64,000 bases of DNA from Kiloniella laminariae (GCF_027214005.1 NZ_JAPWGY010000001.1:620001-684000), one strand, 5' to 3'. Positions 51,167 through 61,106 are shown, counted from the first letter of the stretch. Notes: generated from the sequence alone by a model not told the origin. Program-made: numbers and translations.

Positions 51167-52340
51167 TGCCTTCGTTGATGGTGGCTTCGTTTGCCTGGGA
51201 GAAGCTCAGGCGCAGGGTGTTGCCGTTGGAACCGTCGGCGAAGAAGGCGCGGCCGGGGACAAAGGCGACCCGCTGGGTCTTGATTGATTCCGCCAGCAGT
51301 TCGGCCCCGTCGAGGTGTGCGGGCAGGGTCAGCCAGACAAACATGCCACCTTCGGGGCGGTTCCAGCTCACGCCCTCGGGCATGTGCTGTTCCAGTGCCG
51401 CCAGCATACAGTCGCGGCGGGCGGAATAGGCGGCAGAGATCTTGGCAACCTGTTTGTCAAAGCCCTTGGCCGCGACCTCGTGGATCGCGATCTGGTTGAC
51501 CGTCGAGGAATGCAGGTCGGCGGCCTGTTTCATCAGCACCAGCTTGGAGATCACAGGCTTGGCAGCGCAGACCCAGCCCACACGCAGGCCGGGGGCCAGG
51601 GTTTTGGAGAAGCTGCCGCAATAGAGTGTCCGTGTCTTGTCGATGTGACCGTTGCGTTCGATGTCCAGCGCCAGGATCGGCGGGATCGCCTCGCCGTCAT
51701 AGCGCAGGGACTGATAGGCGGCGTCCTCGATCACCGGAATGTCGAGATCGGCGGCAAGGTCAAGCAGGCGCTCGCGCCCCGCGCGGTCCAGGGTATCGCC
51801 CGTCGGGTTGGCAAAATCCACCGACATATAGGCGAACTTGATCCGGCTGTTCTTTTCCGCAGCTGTTTCACGGTATTCCTTGGCCGAGCGGTTGCTGTTG
51901 GCCACCAGGCGGTCGTACTGTGGCTCGTAGGCGTTAAAGGCCCCCAGCGCGCCCATATAGGTCGGCCAGCGCACCAACGCGGTATCGCCGGGCGACAGCA
52001 GCAGCTTGCCCAGATAGTCCAGCGCCTGTTGTGAACCTGATGTGATCAGGATGTTGTCGATGTCGCAGGGAATGCCCAGATCGGCCATCTGTCCGGCGAT
52101 CCACTGACGCAAGGGCGCATAGCCTTCGCTGACGGAATATTGCAGTGCCGTGGTGCAGAGCCTGCCGCCAAGGGTATCGGCAAAGGCCTGCTGGAATTCT
52201 TCAGCGGGGAAAAGCGCGGGGTCGGGAATGCCCCCGGCAAAGGAGATGATATCCGGCTGGTCCAGCAGCTTCAGCAGCTCGCGGATTTCCGATGCCTTCA
52301 TCCGCGAAGAACGCGTGGCAAATACCTTTTCCCAGTCCAT
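51132..52340 (-). CDS. PLP-dependent aminotransferase (class I/II, LysN/2-aminoadipate type)
   Basis: A 402-residue fold-type I aminotransferase without an HTH domain. FAGGIPDPALFP near the N-terminus, ITSGSQQALDYLGKLLL, and the PLP lysine K246 in YCGSFSKTLAPGLRVGW are diagnostic of the MocR-related/LysN group. The substrate is an alpha-amino acid, perhaps 2-aminoadipate or an aromatic one. GGGAG precedes the ATG. Its 3' end overlaps the helicase-like gene by ~35 bases on the opposite strand. Confidence 0.9.
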   Translation of the reverse strand: MDWEKVFATRSSRMKASEIRELLKLLDQPDIISFAGGIPDPALFPAEEFQQAFADTLGGRLCTTALQYSVSEGYAPLRQWIAGQMADLGIPCDIDNILITSGSQQALDYLGKLLLSPGDTALVRWPTYMGALGAFNAYEPQYDRLVANSNRSAKEYRETAAEKNSRIKFAYMSVDFANPTGDTLDRAGRERLLDLAADLDIPVIEDAAYQSLRYDGEAIPPILALDIERNGHIDKTRTLYCGSFSKTLAPGLRVGWVCAAKPVISKLVLMKQAADLHSSTVNQIAIHEVAAKGFDKQVAKISAAYSARRDCMLAALEQHMPEGVSWNRPEGGMFVWLTLPAHLDGAELLAESIKTQRVAFVPGRAFFADGSNGNTLRLSFSQANEATINEGIKRLGLLLKSV

Positions 52341-52517
52341 GACCCAACTCCCTTTAAATGAGAGCCTAGCAGTACTTCAGGAAGCGCGATTATGTCAATA
52401 ATACTGATCAACCCGAGGCGGGTTTATTGGCGGTTACATGAGAGGGCGGCAAGCTGTGGCTTGATTGCGACCTTATGGAGCTTGCGGGGGGCTTTGTCCG
52501 CTTGTTAGCTTTGTGCC

Positions 52518-53507
52518 ATGACAGATTTAAAGATGAAACAGCAGATCCCGGATTATTGCAAAACCAATACCCTGCTTATTCCTGATTCCCTGTTTGATAT
52601 GGCGGATGCCTTTCCGGTTATGACCAGTCGGGATGTGGCCAGAGGAATGACGGGAAAAATATCGGGGGATGTCGGCGGACATGCAGCGATTTTTTACAAA
52701 TGCATTGCCAGGGAAATGCGGGGGATCGAGTTTTATACCTCTGCCCCTTGTCTGGCTTTTGTCCTCAGCGGTGAGGAGACCTTTACCTCATTTGATGGTG
52801 AGGAGATCCTGCTGAAAGCAGGAGAGATGCTGATGATGCCGAAAAATCTCTATATGATTTCCGACTTTGTCAAAGGTGACGGGGCGTTGCAGGCCTTTCT
52901 GTTTTTCTTTGATCAGAAAACCATCGGGGAATTTATACAGCGTGCGCCTTATCTGCCCAAACGGGCCGGGGGCGAGGAGAGGCAGGGAGAAAAGCTTGCC
53001 TTGTCGCCCTATAAAATCTCTGCCAACAGCGCGATTTCCGGCTATATGGAAGCCTTGCATCTTGTCTATAGAAACTATAGTGGAACAGCGAATCTTTTGC
53101 GTCTGAAGTTGTTGGAGCTCTTGTCGCTGGTTGATGCGTTGGATGATCGCAAACGGCTTCGAGATTTTCTCGGTTCTGCGCATAAACATGCCGAAAAACG
53201 CAATATCCGGCATCTGATGAAAGAACACTGTTTCCACAATCTCTCGGTGCAGGATCTTGCGGTACTTTCAGGGCGATCCCAGGCCAGCTTTACCCGAGAA
53301 TTCAAACGTCAATACGGGGTTTCTCCGGTAAAGTGGTTGATCAATACTCGCTTGGAAAAGGCACGAGGACTCATCCGGGACAGTTCACACTCAGTCACCG
53401 AAATCGCGCTTCTGGTCGGCTATGACAATATTTCCTATTTCATCAAGGCTTTCAAAACACGTTATGGCATGACGCCGAAAAAGATGCGGGCGGAACTTCT
53501 CTGCTGA
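52518..53507 (+). CDS. AraC-family transcriptional regulator
   Basis: A 329-residue regulator. The N-terminal cupin-like sensing domain (SFDGEEILLKAGEMLMMPKN) is followed at ~225-329 by the AraC double HTH: LSVQDLAVLSGRSQASFTREF and VTEIALLVGYDNISYFIKAF with KTRYGMTPKKMR at the end. It lies ~130 bases before an ABM-domain gene in the same direction, which may be its target. The start codon lacks a good ribosome site; ATG 52533 is an alternative. Confidence 0.88.
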   Translation: MTDLKMKQQIPDYCKTNTLLIPDSLFDMADAFPVMTSRDVARGMTGKISGDVGGHAAIFYKCIAREMRGIEFYTSAPCLAFVLSGEETFTSFDGEEILLKAGEMLMMPKNLYMISDFVKGDGALQAFLFFFDQKTIGEFIQRAPYLPKRAGGEERQGEKLALSPYKISANSAISGYMEALHLVYRNYSGTANLLRLKLLELLSLVDALDDRKRLRDFLGSAHKHAEKRNIRHLMKEHCFHNLSVQDLAVLSGRSQASFTREFKRQYGVSPVKWLINTRLEKARGLIRDSSHSVTEIALLVGYDNISYFIKAFKTRYGMTPKKMRAELLC

Positions 53508-53635
53508 AAAAACGGTACTTTTGCCTTTTTGCGCATATTTCATCGAGTGGGTTTGTTCTATCTCTAAGGCTGTTTCAGGTCATGAAGCCGTTTTCCAGAG
53601 TGTACCTAACCAGAATGAACCTTAGGAGTGTTGCT

Positions 53636-53926
53636 ATGAGTGTATGGGCCTGTTTGTCATTGAAGGTCAAACAAGGGAAATTTGAAAAGCTGCTGCCTTT
53701 TCTTGAGGCCAATGTTCCGAATGTACGGAAATTTCCCGGCGCGTTAAACGTGTCGATCCTGCACGACGACGAGACAGACCAGTTTCTTGTTTTCGAGGAA
53801 TGGGCCTCGCGGGATGATCATCAAAAGTATATCGAGTTTATTTCGCAAAATGGTGTGATGACCCAATTGCTGGCCTTCATGGAAGGACCACCAGAAGTGA
53901 AATACTATGCAAAAGTGCCAGTGTAG
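53636..53926 (+). CDS. ABM-domain (YgiN-like) monooxygenase-type protein
   Basis: A 96-residue single ABM domain. It reads MSVWACLSLKVKQGKFEKLL, PNVRKFPGALNVSILHDDET, FLVFEEWASRDDHQKYI. It belongs to the same fold as the gene at 2898-3185 but is not closely similar. AGGAG precedes ATG 53636 at seven bases, and the upstream extension from 53582 is not homologous. It probably acts on a quinone or aromatic substrate. It follows an AraC gene. Confidence 0.87.
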   Translation: MSVWACLSLKVKQGKFEKLLPFLEANVPNVRKFPGALNVSILHDDETDQFLVFEEWASRDDHQKYIEFISQNGVMTQLLAFMEGPPEVKYYAKVPV

Positions 53927-53971
53927 TTTGCTGGAGTAATCTGATCGGAGTGATCGCCAGTGTGATAAACG

Positions 53972-54010
53972 CTGTTCGGGACACATACTACAGCTATGCG
54001 TCCCGAACAG
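53972..54010. terminator. Hairpin between convergent genes
   Basis: CTGTTCGGGAC (53972-53982) and GTCCCGAACAG (54000-54010) form a perfect 11-bp stem with a 17-base loop, located between the ABM gene (+) and the unknown operon (-). There is no strong T run, so termination efficiency is uncertain. Confidence 0.45.
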
Positions 54011-54055
54011 ACTGTCTCACGGGATTATCTTCACCGGAATAATATTCACCGGGAT

Positions 54056-55738
54056 TTACTCCTCCTCGATTTCCAGTTCTTCGATTTCCAGTTCTTCCGG
54101 GCAACAGCAGTCGCCGAAAACTTTTTGATAAAGGAGAGCCTTGTCTTTCGGGTCGCTCAGGCTTTCGATGATGGCCAGGGCCTGTTCCATCTTGTCGTTT
54201 TCCAGATGGGCCTGTTTGTTCGCGGCTTCCTGGAGCTGGATGTTGTAACAATCCAGCGCTTCGCCCTGACCCAGCAGCGCATCGACAATAACCGATGGTG
54301 TACGCAGGATGCGGTGTTTGACGCTGAGGATAATGCCCTCGACACTTTTGTCGCGGTAAACCTGTTTCAGATCGCCGCGTTTCTTGACGTACTCGTATTT
54401 GCTTTGTGAGGCCGAAGGGTTGATGCAGTTTTTGTTGGTGCCCTTGACAAGTTCGATAAAGCTTTCGCGGTTGCCCTGATAATCCGGGATATTGCACAGG
54501 TGCTCATAGATCCGGTTTTCTTCTTTTTTGGCTTCGGCCGGGCTGTCCATAACCTGTCTGAGCAGGTTGCCGATGGAGGAGAGATTGGCGGTGCGGCGGC
54601 GTTTGCCCATGCCGTTGTCATAGATAAAACTGACCCCGTCGAGATAGGTGAGGGTGAAATATTCCTGCAGCAGCTGGCGGAAGACAAAGTTCAGCACCCG
54701 GCTGCGGTTGATGTTTTCCAGCGTGCGGGTGATGGTTTCTTCGGTGCCGCTGCTGGTGCTGGAGCTGGTCTCGGTGTTGACCTCGACCTGGCGGGCGGTG
54801 TCTGCGGTCTGGACGTGGTGATCGACCGCGCTTTCCAGACTGGAAACCTGGCTTTCTACGGCTTCGGTCGCGGTGTTGACCGATGAGGCCCCGCCGCCCG
54901 CATCGCCGCCAAAACTGACAATGCCAAGATTGACCCCGACGTTGGTTCCGGCTTCGACCGACATACTGTCGACATCGGTTTCAGAGGAACTTTCGGTCTG
55001 CTGGGTGGTGTTTTCCACGGTGGTTTGCAGCTCTTCGGTAACGGACTCGCTATAGCTGTCGAGCACGCTTTCGGCTGATTTGCTGGTTTCCTCGTTATGG
55101 GTATAGCTTTTGAGCGAGATGGTGGTGGTTTCGCCCGGCAGCAGGCTGAAGGTCTTGAGGGTCTGGCCCGCGCCATAATCCCCGAGGTACGAGGCCATCT
55201 TCATCCGCATGATCATATAGACCGCGGGCCTGGCCTGTTTGGGGCGCGGGACAAATTTCAGGCCTTGCCGACCGCTGAGACGGGTATAGAGCTGCGGTTT
55301 GTAGCCATCGTTGATCCGGTTGGCGATATAGCTGGTGGAAAAGGGCAGCTCGCCCGTGGAAACCGGAATGTTGCCCGATTTCATCACCAGCCCCGAGTTG
55401 GTTTTGCGTTTAGCGGTGACCGTTGTGGCATTGAGATTGATACTGAGGCTCTGCAGCTCGGGCAGGGGGGAATACTGGTGTCCGGTCAGAATGCTTTCGA
55501 TGCTCTTGACCCCGAAGCTGTCATCTTTTTTCAGCTTGTCCAGCTCGCCCCAGAAATCGTCCCTGGTCAGTTTCTTCTCGACCGCCTTGAACTTTTTCGG
55601 CGGGATGTCGAGCTTGATAAAACTGACCACGTCATAGGTGGTCGATTGCGGCAGGTTGTAGTTGAGGATCGAGGCGGACCCCGCTTCATCCAGTTTGGTC
55701 AGGGGCTCTTTGGGGATGCATGATGTGCTGTCACTCAT
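54056..55738 (-). CDS. Large protein of unknown function, second gene of an unrecognised operon
   Basis: A 560-residue soluble protein, no signal peptide or membrane helix. Around residues 180-220 is YMIMRMKMASYLGDYGAGQT then FSLLPGETTTISLKSYTHNE; a long Ser/Thr/Glu-rich stretch (~225-330, ESVTEELQTTVENTTQQTES) follows, then FRQLLQEYFTLTYLDGVSFI and a helical C-terminus ending in repeated ELEIEE units. I do not recognise it. The pattern (LLPGETTTI followed by long low-complexity) suggests an assembled or surface-type structural protein, which is a guess. The ATG at 55738 follows AGGAG at ten bases. Confidence 0.6.
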   Translation of the reverse strand: MSDSTSCIPKEPLTKLDEAGSASILNYNLPQSTTYDVVSFIKLDIPPKKFKAVEKKLTRDDFWGELDKLKKDDSFGVKSIESILTGHQYSPLPELQSLSINLNATTVTAKRKTNSGLVMKSGNIPVSTGELPFSTSYIANRINDGYKPQLYTRLSGRQGLKFVPRPKQARPAVYMIMRMKMASYLGDYGAGQTLKTFSLLPGETTTISLKSYTHNEETSKSAESVLDSYSESVTEELQTTVENTTQQTESSSETDVDSMSVEAGTNVGVNLGIVSFGGDAGGGASSVNTATEAVESQVSSLESAVDHHVQTADTARQVEVNTETSSSTSSGTEETITRTLENINRSRVLNFVFRQLLQEYFTLTYLDGVSFIYDNGMGKRRRTANLSSIGNLLRQVMDSPAEAKKEENRIYEHLCNIPDYQGNRESFIELVKGTNKNCINPSASQSKYEYVKKRGDLKQVYRDKSVEGIILSVKHRILRTPSVIVDALLGQGEALDCYNIQLQEAANKQAHLENDKMEQALAIIESLSDPKDKALLYQKVFGDCCCPEELEIEELEIEEE

Positions 55739-55755
55739 GGTCGATGCTCTCCTGT

Positions 55756-56826
55756 TTAATTGCTGTATTCTGATTTGACCGGGCAACGGCCCGTCGCGGG
55801 ATCAAGGCTCCAGGCTTCGATATAGATTTCATAGGTCTGAGGGTGAAAAGCGGTGCCATCGGGCAGGGTGATGATCTTGTTTTCGATCTGGTGCATGTAC
55901 TTGTCCTTGATCTGGAAATTCTCCAGCAGGCCCTGCAGTTCGGGAAAGGTCTTGTTGATCTCCTTCATGAGGCGCTTCTTGCCGGGGACCCAGCCTGGCA
56001 ACAGTTCGTCGAAGGAAATACCGACGGTCTGGGTCTTTTTGTCATCCGGATCTTTTGAAAGTTCATTCCATTCAAAATCACCTTCGTCATAGCCCCAGTG
56101 TTCCCAGCTGTCGACGGTGACCTGCCAGCGGTTGAGCGGATCAGCCGGATCAGGAGGGGAGGGAGTACTGGTCACCGTGACCTTGGCGACAACTGTAATG
56201 GTCCCAAGCGCCTGTTTGATGGGCAGCTTTTCATCCGAAGGCAGCAGGATATTGAAATCGAAAAAGATAGTCTCACTTCCCCCGGAATGCAGCGGACTGA
56301 TGGCGGGGGTGATGGTTTCAATTCCGCCGTCCGGGCGGGTCAGGCTTGCGCCCTTGGCCGGGTGCAAAGCCGTGGGATTATCCAGTCTTTTCTGGATCGC
56401 GCCTTCCAGAATGACCGTCGCATTGGCACAGACCAGTCCGTCGAAATTGGGCAGATTTCTGATTGTGGTTTCTGAGATGATGGCACGCCGGGCCAGGGCA
56501 TCAAAGGTAAAACTGCCGGGCGCAGCAAGAGCAGGTTGGGTCTGATTGAGGTAGAGCCGCAATAACTCGGCAGCCATCTGGCTTTTCTGGTGATGTTCAA
56601 GATAGTAGGCGTACATCACGCCGATCTCGACAATATCCTTGTCGTCGACCTCGGCCAGGGTGCTGATGGCCGTCAGAAGTTCAATGGCCTTGTCAATGGA
56701 ATAGCTTCGACCAAAAAGCCGTTTGAACTGGCTGTTGATAATATCTCTGGCCCATTTGGGCAGCGAGCTGCTGGCCGGGCCGAGAACCGGGGTGTCGAGA
56801 ACCGGGGTGGCTGTGGGGTCTGCCAT
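55756..56826 (-). CDS. Protein of unknown function, first gene of the operon
   Basis: A 356-residue soluble protein just upstream (17-base gap) of the 560-residue gene. It begins MADPTATPVLDTPVLGPASS, has a helical part (FKRLFGRSYSIDKAIELLTA), then beta-rich sequence with GSETIFFDFNILLPSDEKLP, Pro/Asp-rich turns and DSWEHWGYDEGDFEWNELSK. The C-terminus has LPDGTAFHPQTYEIYIEAW. I do not recognise it. Tight spacing suggests it works with its neighbour. AAGGGGAC precedes the ATG at about nine bases. Confidence 0.6.
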   Translation of the reverse strand: MADPTATPVLDTPVLGPASSSLPKWARDIINSQFKRLFGRSYSIDKAIELLTAISTLAEVDDKDIVEIGVMYAYYLEHHQKSQMAAELLRLYLNQTQPALAAPGSFTFDALARRAIISETTIRNLPNFDGLVCANATVILEGAIQKRLDNPTALHPAKGASLTRPDGGIETITPAISPLHSGGSETIFFDFNILLPSDEKLPIKQALGTITVVAKVTVTSTPSPPDPADPLNRWQVTVDSWEHWGYDEGDFEWNELSKDPDDKKTQTVGISFDELLPGWVPGKKRLMKEINKTFPELQGLLENFQIKDKYMHQIENKIITLPDGTAFHPQTYEIYIEAWSLDPATGRCPVKSEYSN

Positions 56827-57477
56827 AGCGTTATGTCCCCTTCATGCCCTGACAGGAAAAGGGTCCTGATCACGGCAACCGACCTTTAGCCGGTGGTGTG
56901 TCGGGGATGCTCTCAGGTACTCTCCCGACATGGATAATGCGGATAGAACAAAGGCCTGGCAAAGCGAGCGGTATATAAAGTGAAACCCGGTTATCTGATC
57001 CCCTGCAACACATGGTTTCTTGTGGTGGCTTCTCGGGATTTCTTATCGCGATTGCTTTTCGCAATTACAGGGCCGGGAGGCTTTATTTTTGCCATAGAAG
57101 TAACAGCCATAAGTATTAAACCACAAAAACCTTGCAATAATGAAGTGAAAAAAATCCAATTTCCCGGGGAAAACGACGCTGGTTTAATATTCCCTTAAGA
57201 GCGGGCGACGCATAATTACAGCGTTTAAGCGTATGCGCTTCTGATTAAGAAAACAGGGAGTTTCATTTGGTTTTCCCATGATTTTCTTTTCAGGGGATGG
57301 ATGTTGCGTCACTCACCCCCCTATGTGCCTGACCCCAATTGTCACGCTTGAGGAGCCCCAATGATGATCAGTCCAGGCAGGACCAGAAAAGCGGAAACAG
57401 TTCACCATAAGAGCAGCCTGTGAACGCCTTGGTGCAGGTTGGCTGTTGCTCTACCGATGGAGACAGGAGGAGTTGAG
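56827..57477. promoter_or_regulatory. 650-base region between the unknown operon and the kinase operon
   Basis: Divergent spacer. AT-rich around 57100-57200, where promoters for one or both operons probably lie. Frames here have no homology. GGAGG lies seven bases before ATG 57478. No operator is recognised. Confidence 0.45.
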
Positions 57478-59640
57478 ATGCCGGTATGGTTGAAGCTGCT
57501 TCTTGGCTTCCTGGTCTTGAGCCTCTTTCCCCTTGGCATGATGTGGCATTCTGAAAACGAGTTGGCCAGGGTGGTTGACCGTATTGGTGACGTATCAGAC
57601 AGAACAGCAGGAATAACGACTGATGTTGCCTGGATGAGAAGAAATGTCGACGATACCTTTCACAGCATCAAGGAGCTGGAACAGGAGATTGAGAAAAGTA
57701 TCTCTCTGGCGCGGGATATCTACAGCAAGCCGATGCAGGCCATGAGTTTTGCAAGGGCAGCGCAGAACAATTTTATCACAATAGACTATGCACTCTATAA
57801 GGGGTATCGCGAAGAAAATCTGGCAGCCGAGAAAGTCAGGATAAATAAAAAATTCGAAATCTTCCTGCGCAATTTTGCCTATGCGGAAAAGCGTTCCATT
57901 GCGGTGGGTTCCGAGCGCTATTTCACACAGATCAAGGATCTGTTGATGGAGTGGGAAGCGCAGAAGGATATTCTGATTGGCGGACAAGGAAATTATGACA
58001 GGCTCGCGCCTGTTTCGGAAAAGTTGATCGAGGCCCTGTCAACCATTGTCGAGTTTGAATCTGCTGCCGGCTATGACATTGTACTGGCCTCGGAAGACAG
58101 GATTGAGCAGGCAACAAGGATACTTGAAAATATTCAGGGCGCTTCGGAGGAAGTCCTTGCCAGTTCCGGTACAGTCCATCGCTCGGCTCGCTCTGCCTTC
58201 AGGACGACCCGGACCAACATCGCCGAGGCGGAACAGGTCCTGAAGACTAACCGGATAATCTCCAGCATCGGCACGGTGAGCAGTATGCTTATTGCGCTGG
58301 CGCTGGCGCTTAATATCATTCCGCCCATCAGGCGGGCGGAAGCTATTGCGAGCAACATTGCTGCAGGCAATCTGGAAAATGAGATCCAGACCCGGCGCAA
58401 AGACGAATTTGGCAGACTGTTTCGCGCCCTGGATATCATGCAGGGCGACCTGAAACAGAAGATGACTGTTGAGGGCGCCCGTTTGCACGAGGCCCAGGCC
58501 CGTTTGGCGCTGGTTGCCCAGATCAACGCTGCCATAGAAAATCTTCCCATTGGTGTGCTGATGGTTTCAATTGATCTCACGGTGCTGCGCTATAACCAGA
58601 ATCTGTTGATGTTATACGGCCTGGAAGAGGGAGAAGTGTATACGGGCATGCCGGTGGCCGAGCTGGTCGAGACCGTTTCGATGAAGCCGATTGTCAAGGA
58701 ATCTGAAAGAGAGAAATTTATCCAGAACACTCTGGATTTCTACACCACGAAAAAACCTTTCCAGATCGAACGCAGGTTTCATAACGGGATCACTGTCGAT
58801 ATCAGAGGGAACATCGTGGAATCTGTTGGATATGTTATCACGGTGTCGGATATCACTCACCTGAAGGAATTGCAGGAGGAGATGGTCCAGGTTGAGAAAA
58901 TGGCGGCACTTGGCCAACTGGTGGCTGGCGTGGCTCATGAAATCAACACGCCAATCGGTTTGGGTGTCACGCTTTCCTCGCATCTGGAAGAGTCTGTCAA
59001 GACAGTCCAGCAGCAGTTCAAAGCCGGGTTGTTAAGGGCGAGCGGGTTTGAAAAATTTATCAGCGAAATTGCAGACGGCACCCGAATGATCTCGCAAAAT
59101 CTGGGGCAGGCCTCGCGGCTGGTTCAGAGTTTCAAACAGGTTTCTGTTGACCAGCATCTGGATGAACTGCGTCCGATCAGTGTCTATGACTATGCTGAAG
59201 ACGTGCTGCGCAGTATGCATGCCAAGTTCAAGCCGACACATATCAACATTCACCTGGCGGGAGAGAGAGACAAACCCATTCGGATCTATCCCGGTGCTGT
59301 CGCCCAGATCCTGACGAACTTTCTGACAAATTCCTACCTGCATGCTTTTGATGACGGCAACAGGGCAGGAAATATCATTATTACGGTGACCCAGCTCGGG
59401 GACAAGACCCGTGTGCGATACGAAGATGACGGAGAGGGGATATCGGAAGCTTACCTGAACAAAGTCTTCGACCCCTTCTTTACGACCAGACGCGGTGGGG
59501 GCGGGACTGGTCTGGGATTGCATATCGTGTACAATCTTGTCGTGCAAAAACTTAAAAGTGACATTCGCTGGGGTAGTTCCCCCGGTGTGAGTACCTGGTT
59601 TGAATTTGATCTGCAAAATATTGAGGCCAAGAGAATATGA
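57478..59640 (+). CDS. Membrane sensor histidine kinase with HAMP and PAS domains
   Basis: A 720-residue kinase. Helix 1 (VWLKLLLGFLVLSLFPLGMM, ~3-22), then a periplasmic helical sensor (~25-265), helix 2 (IGTVSSMLIALALALNII, ~266-283), HAMP (RRAEAIASNIAAGNLENEIQ), a PAS domain (~355-470) and HisKA with VAHEINTPIGLGVTLSSH (phosphoacceptor His487). The ATPase domain has NFLTNSYLHAFDDGN, EDDGEGIS and GGGGTGLGLHIVYN. The ATG at 57478 has GGAGG seven bases upstream. It overlaps the next gene by four bases (ATGA). Confidence 0.92.
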   Translation: MPVWLKLLLGFLVLSLFPLGMMWHSENELARVVDRIGDVSDRTAGITTDVAWMRRNVDDTFHSIKELEQEIEKSISLARDIYSKPMQAMSFARAAQNNFITIDYALYKGYREENLAAEKVRINKKFEIFLRNFAYAEKRSIAVGSERYFTQIKDLLMEWEAQKDILIGGQGNYDRLAPVSEKLIEALSTIVEFESAAGYDIVLASEDRIEQATRILENIQGASEEVLASSGTVHRSARSAFRTTRTNIAEAEQVLKTNRIISSIGTVSSMLIALALALNIIPPIRRAEAIASNIAAGNLENEIQTRRKDEFGRLFRALDIMQGDLKQKMTVEGARLHEAQARLALVAQINAAIENLPIGVLMVSIDLTVLRYNQNLLMLYGLEEGEVYTGMPVAELVETVSMKPIVKESEREKFIQNTLDFYTTKKPFQIERRFHNGITVDIRGNIVESVGYVITVSDITHLKELQEEMVQVEKMAALGQLVAGVAHEINTPIGLGVTLSSHLEESVKTVQQQFKAGLLRASGFEKFISEIADGTRMISQNLGQASRLVQSFKQVSVDQHLDELRPISVYDYAEDVLRSMHAKFKPTHINIHLAGERDKPIRIYPGAVAQILTNFLTNSYLHAFDDGNRAGNIIITVTQLGDKTRVRYEDDGEGISEAYLNKVFDPFFTTRRGGGGTGLGLHIVYNLVVQKLKSDIRWGSSPGVSTWFEFDLQNIEAKRI

Positions 59641-61106
59641 CGCAAGCTATTCATGATCCGGAGAAATCCCGCCGTGATAGGGAGGCAGCTGCTGATGAAG
59701 ACAGCAAGGCTGCGGACTCTCCTGATAGCCTGAGCAAAGAGCTGTCTGAAGAAACAGACCTGTTTGGCGAGAGTATTCCCTTTGAAGAAACAGGAGATTT
59801 CGAGGACGAAGAGACAGATGATTTTCTGATGTTTGCCGAGGCCGAGACAGATCCGCTCCCCGATCCTTCCTTTAAGGAATCCTGGAATATTCTGATCGTC
59901 GATGACGATCCGGAGGTTCACGATGCGACGGTCTTTGTCCTGCGCCATTTTGAATTCAAGGACAAGGGAGTTCGCTTTCATCACGCCCTTTCTGCACAAG
60001 AGGCAAAGGTGATCCTGGAAGCGCATCCCGAGATCGAGATCCTGCTTCTGGATGTGGTCATGGAAACGCAGGATGCCGGCTTGCAGCTGGTCAAGTGGAT
60101 CAGGGATGTACTCAAGAACAAGAAAATCAGAATTCTCTTGCGAACCGGACAGCCGGGGGATGCACCGGAAAAGCAGATTATCCGGGACTATGATATCAAT
60201 GATTACAAATCCAAGGCCGAACTTACCGCCTCGATGCTCTTTACCTCACTCTATGCCTCTTGCCGTGGATATCATGATCTGATTACGCTTGAAAACCAGA
60301 CCTTGCAGCTGGGTCTGGCGCTGGCCAACCAGCAGCAACAGAACAAGATGCAGAGCGATTTTATCTCGATGGCATCACACGAATTCAGAACCCCTGTCGC
60401 GATTATTGACAGCAGCGTTCAGCGTCTGGAGCGTCGGCTTGATGACCTGGAAAAGGATTTTGTTGATAAACGTCTCCGGCAGATCAAGGCGGCGACCCAG
60501 CGGATGTTGACGCTGATTGACAGTACCCTCAGCGCTTCGCGGATTGAAGCAGGGGAGATCGAGATCGAATTGGGATCTGTCGATCTGGCAGGGATGGTCG
60601 CCAAGCTTTGCAACAGCCAGCAGGATATTTCGGACCGGCACAAAATTACCTATGATGTAAGAGATCTGCCCCGCGACCTCCTGGCCGACCGTTCAAAGAT
60701 GGTCCAGGTTTTTACCAATCTGCTTTCGAATGCGGTAAAATATGCACCGAATGCACCCGAGGTGATTGTCAAAGGCTGGGTCAAAGAGGGGAATGCCTAT
60801 GTTTCGGTCCAGGATTTTGGCATCGGTATCGCCCCGGAGGACCACGACAAGATCTTCACCCGGTATTTCCGCTCGCGTAATACATCGGGCATATCGGGTA
60901 CCGGTATCGGTCTCTGTCTGGTCAGCTGGCTTTTGGAGGTCCAGGGCGGATCGATCACCTTTGTAAGCGAGCTCAATGTTGGCTCAACCTTCACCGTGAA
61001 AATGCCCGTCCAGGCGAAAGAGGGCGGACCTTCCGAGTATGCAGATGTTCCGCTCTGCTCGGAAGACTGCCACTGCTGGAAGCCCGGCCCCAAAAAGCCC
61101 AAGTGA
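59637..61106 (+). CDS. REC-histidine kinase hybrid (receiver followed by kinase)
   Basis: A 489-residue soluble protein. An acidic N-terminal leader (~75 residues, Glu/Asp/Ser-rich) precedes a receiver domain with LIVDDDPEVHDA, phosphoacceptor Asp139 in LLLDVVMET and K in DYKSKAELT. Then HisKA with MASHEFRTPVAIIDSSVQ (His248), N-box FTNLLSNAVKYAPN, QDFGIGIAPEDHD and GTGIGLCLV. The layout REC then kinase implies it receives phosphoryl from the coupled membrane kinase and passes it on. Translational coupling (ATGA) supports a two-kinase relay. Confidence 0.9.
   Translation: MTQAIHDPEKSRRDREAAADEDSKAADSPDSLSKELSEETDLFGESIPFEETGDFEDEETDDFLMFAEAETDPLPDPSFKESWNILIVDDDPEVHDATVFVLRHFEFKDKGVRFHHALSAQEAKVILEAHPEIEILLLDVVMETQDAGLQLVKWIRDVLKNKKIRILLRTGQPGDAPEKQIIRDYDINDYKSKAELTASMLFTSLYASCRGYHDLITLENQTLQLGLALANQQQQNKMQSDFISMASHEFRTPVAIIDSSVQRLERRLDDLEKDFVDKRLRQIKAATQRMLTLIDSTLSASRIEAGEIEIELGSVDLAGMVAKLCNSQQDISDRHKITYDVRDLPRDLLADRSKMVQVFTNLLSNAVKYAPNAPEVIVKGWVKEGNAYVSVQDFGIGIAPEDHDKIFTRYFRSRNTSGISGTGIGLCLVSWLLEVQGGSITFVSELNVGSTFTVKMPVQAKEGGPSEYADVPLCSEDCHCWKPGPKKPK

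Noticed and set aside
54056-56826. Possible phage tail or contractile injection origin of the two unknown genes
   Set aside because: No baseplate, sheath, tube, integrase or lysis genes nearby, so I leave the pair as unknown.
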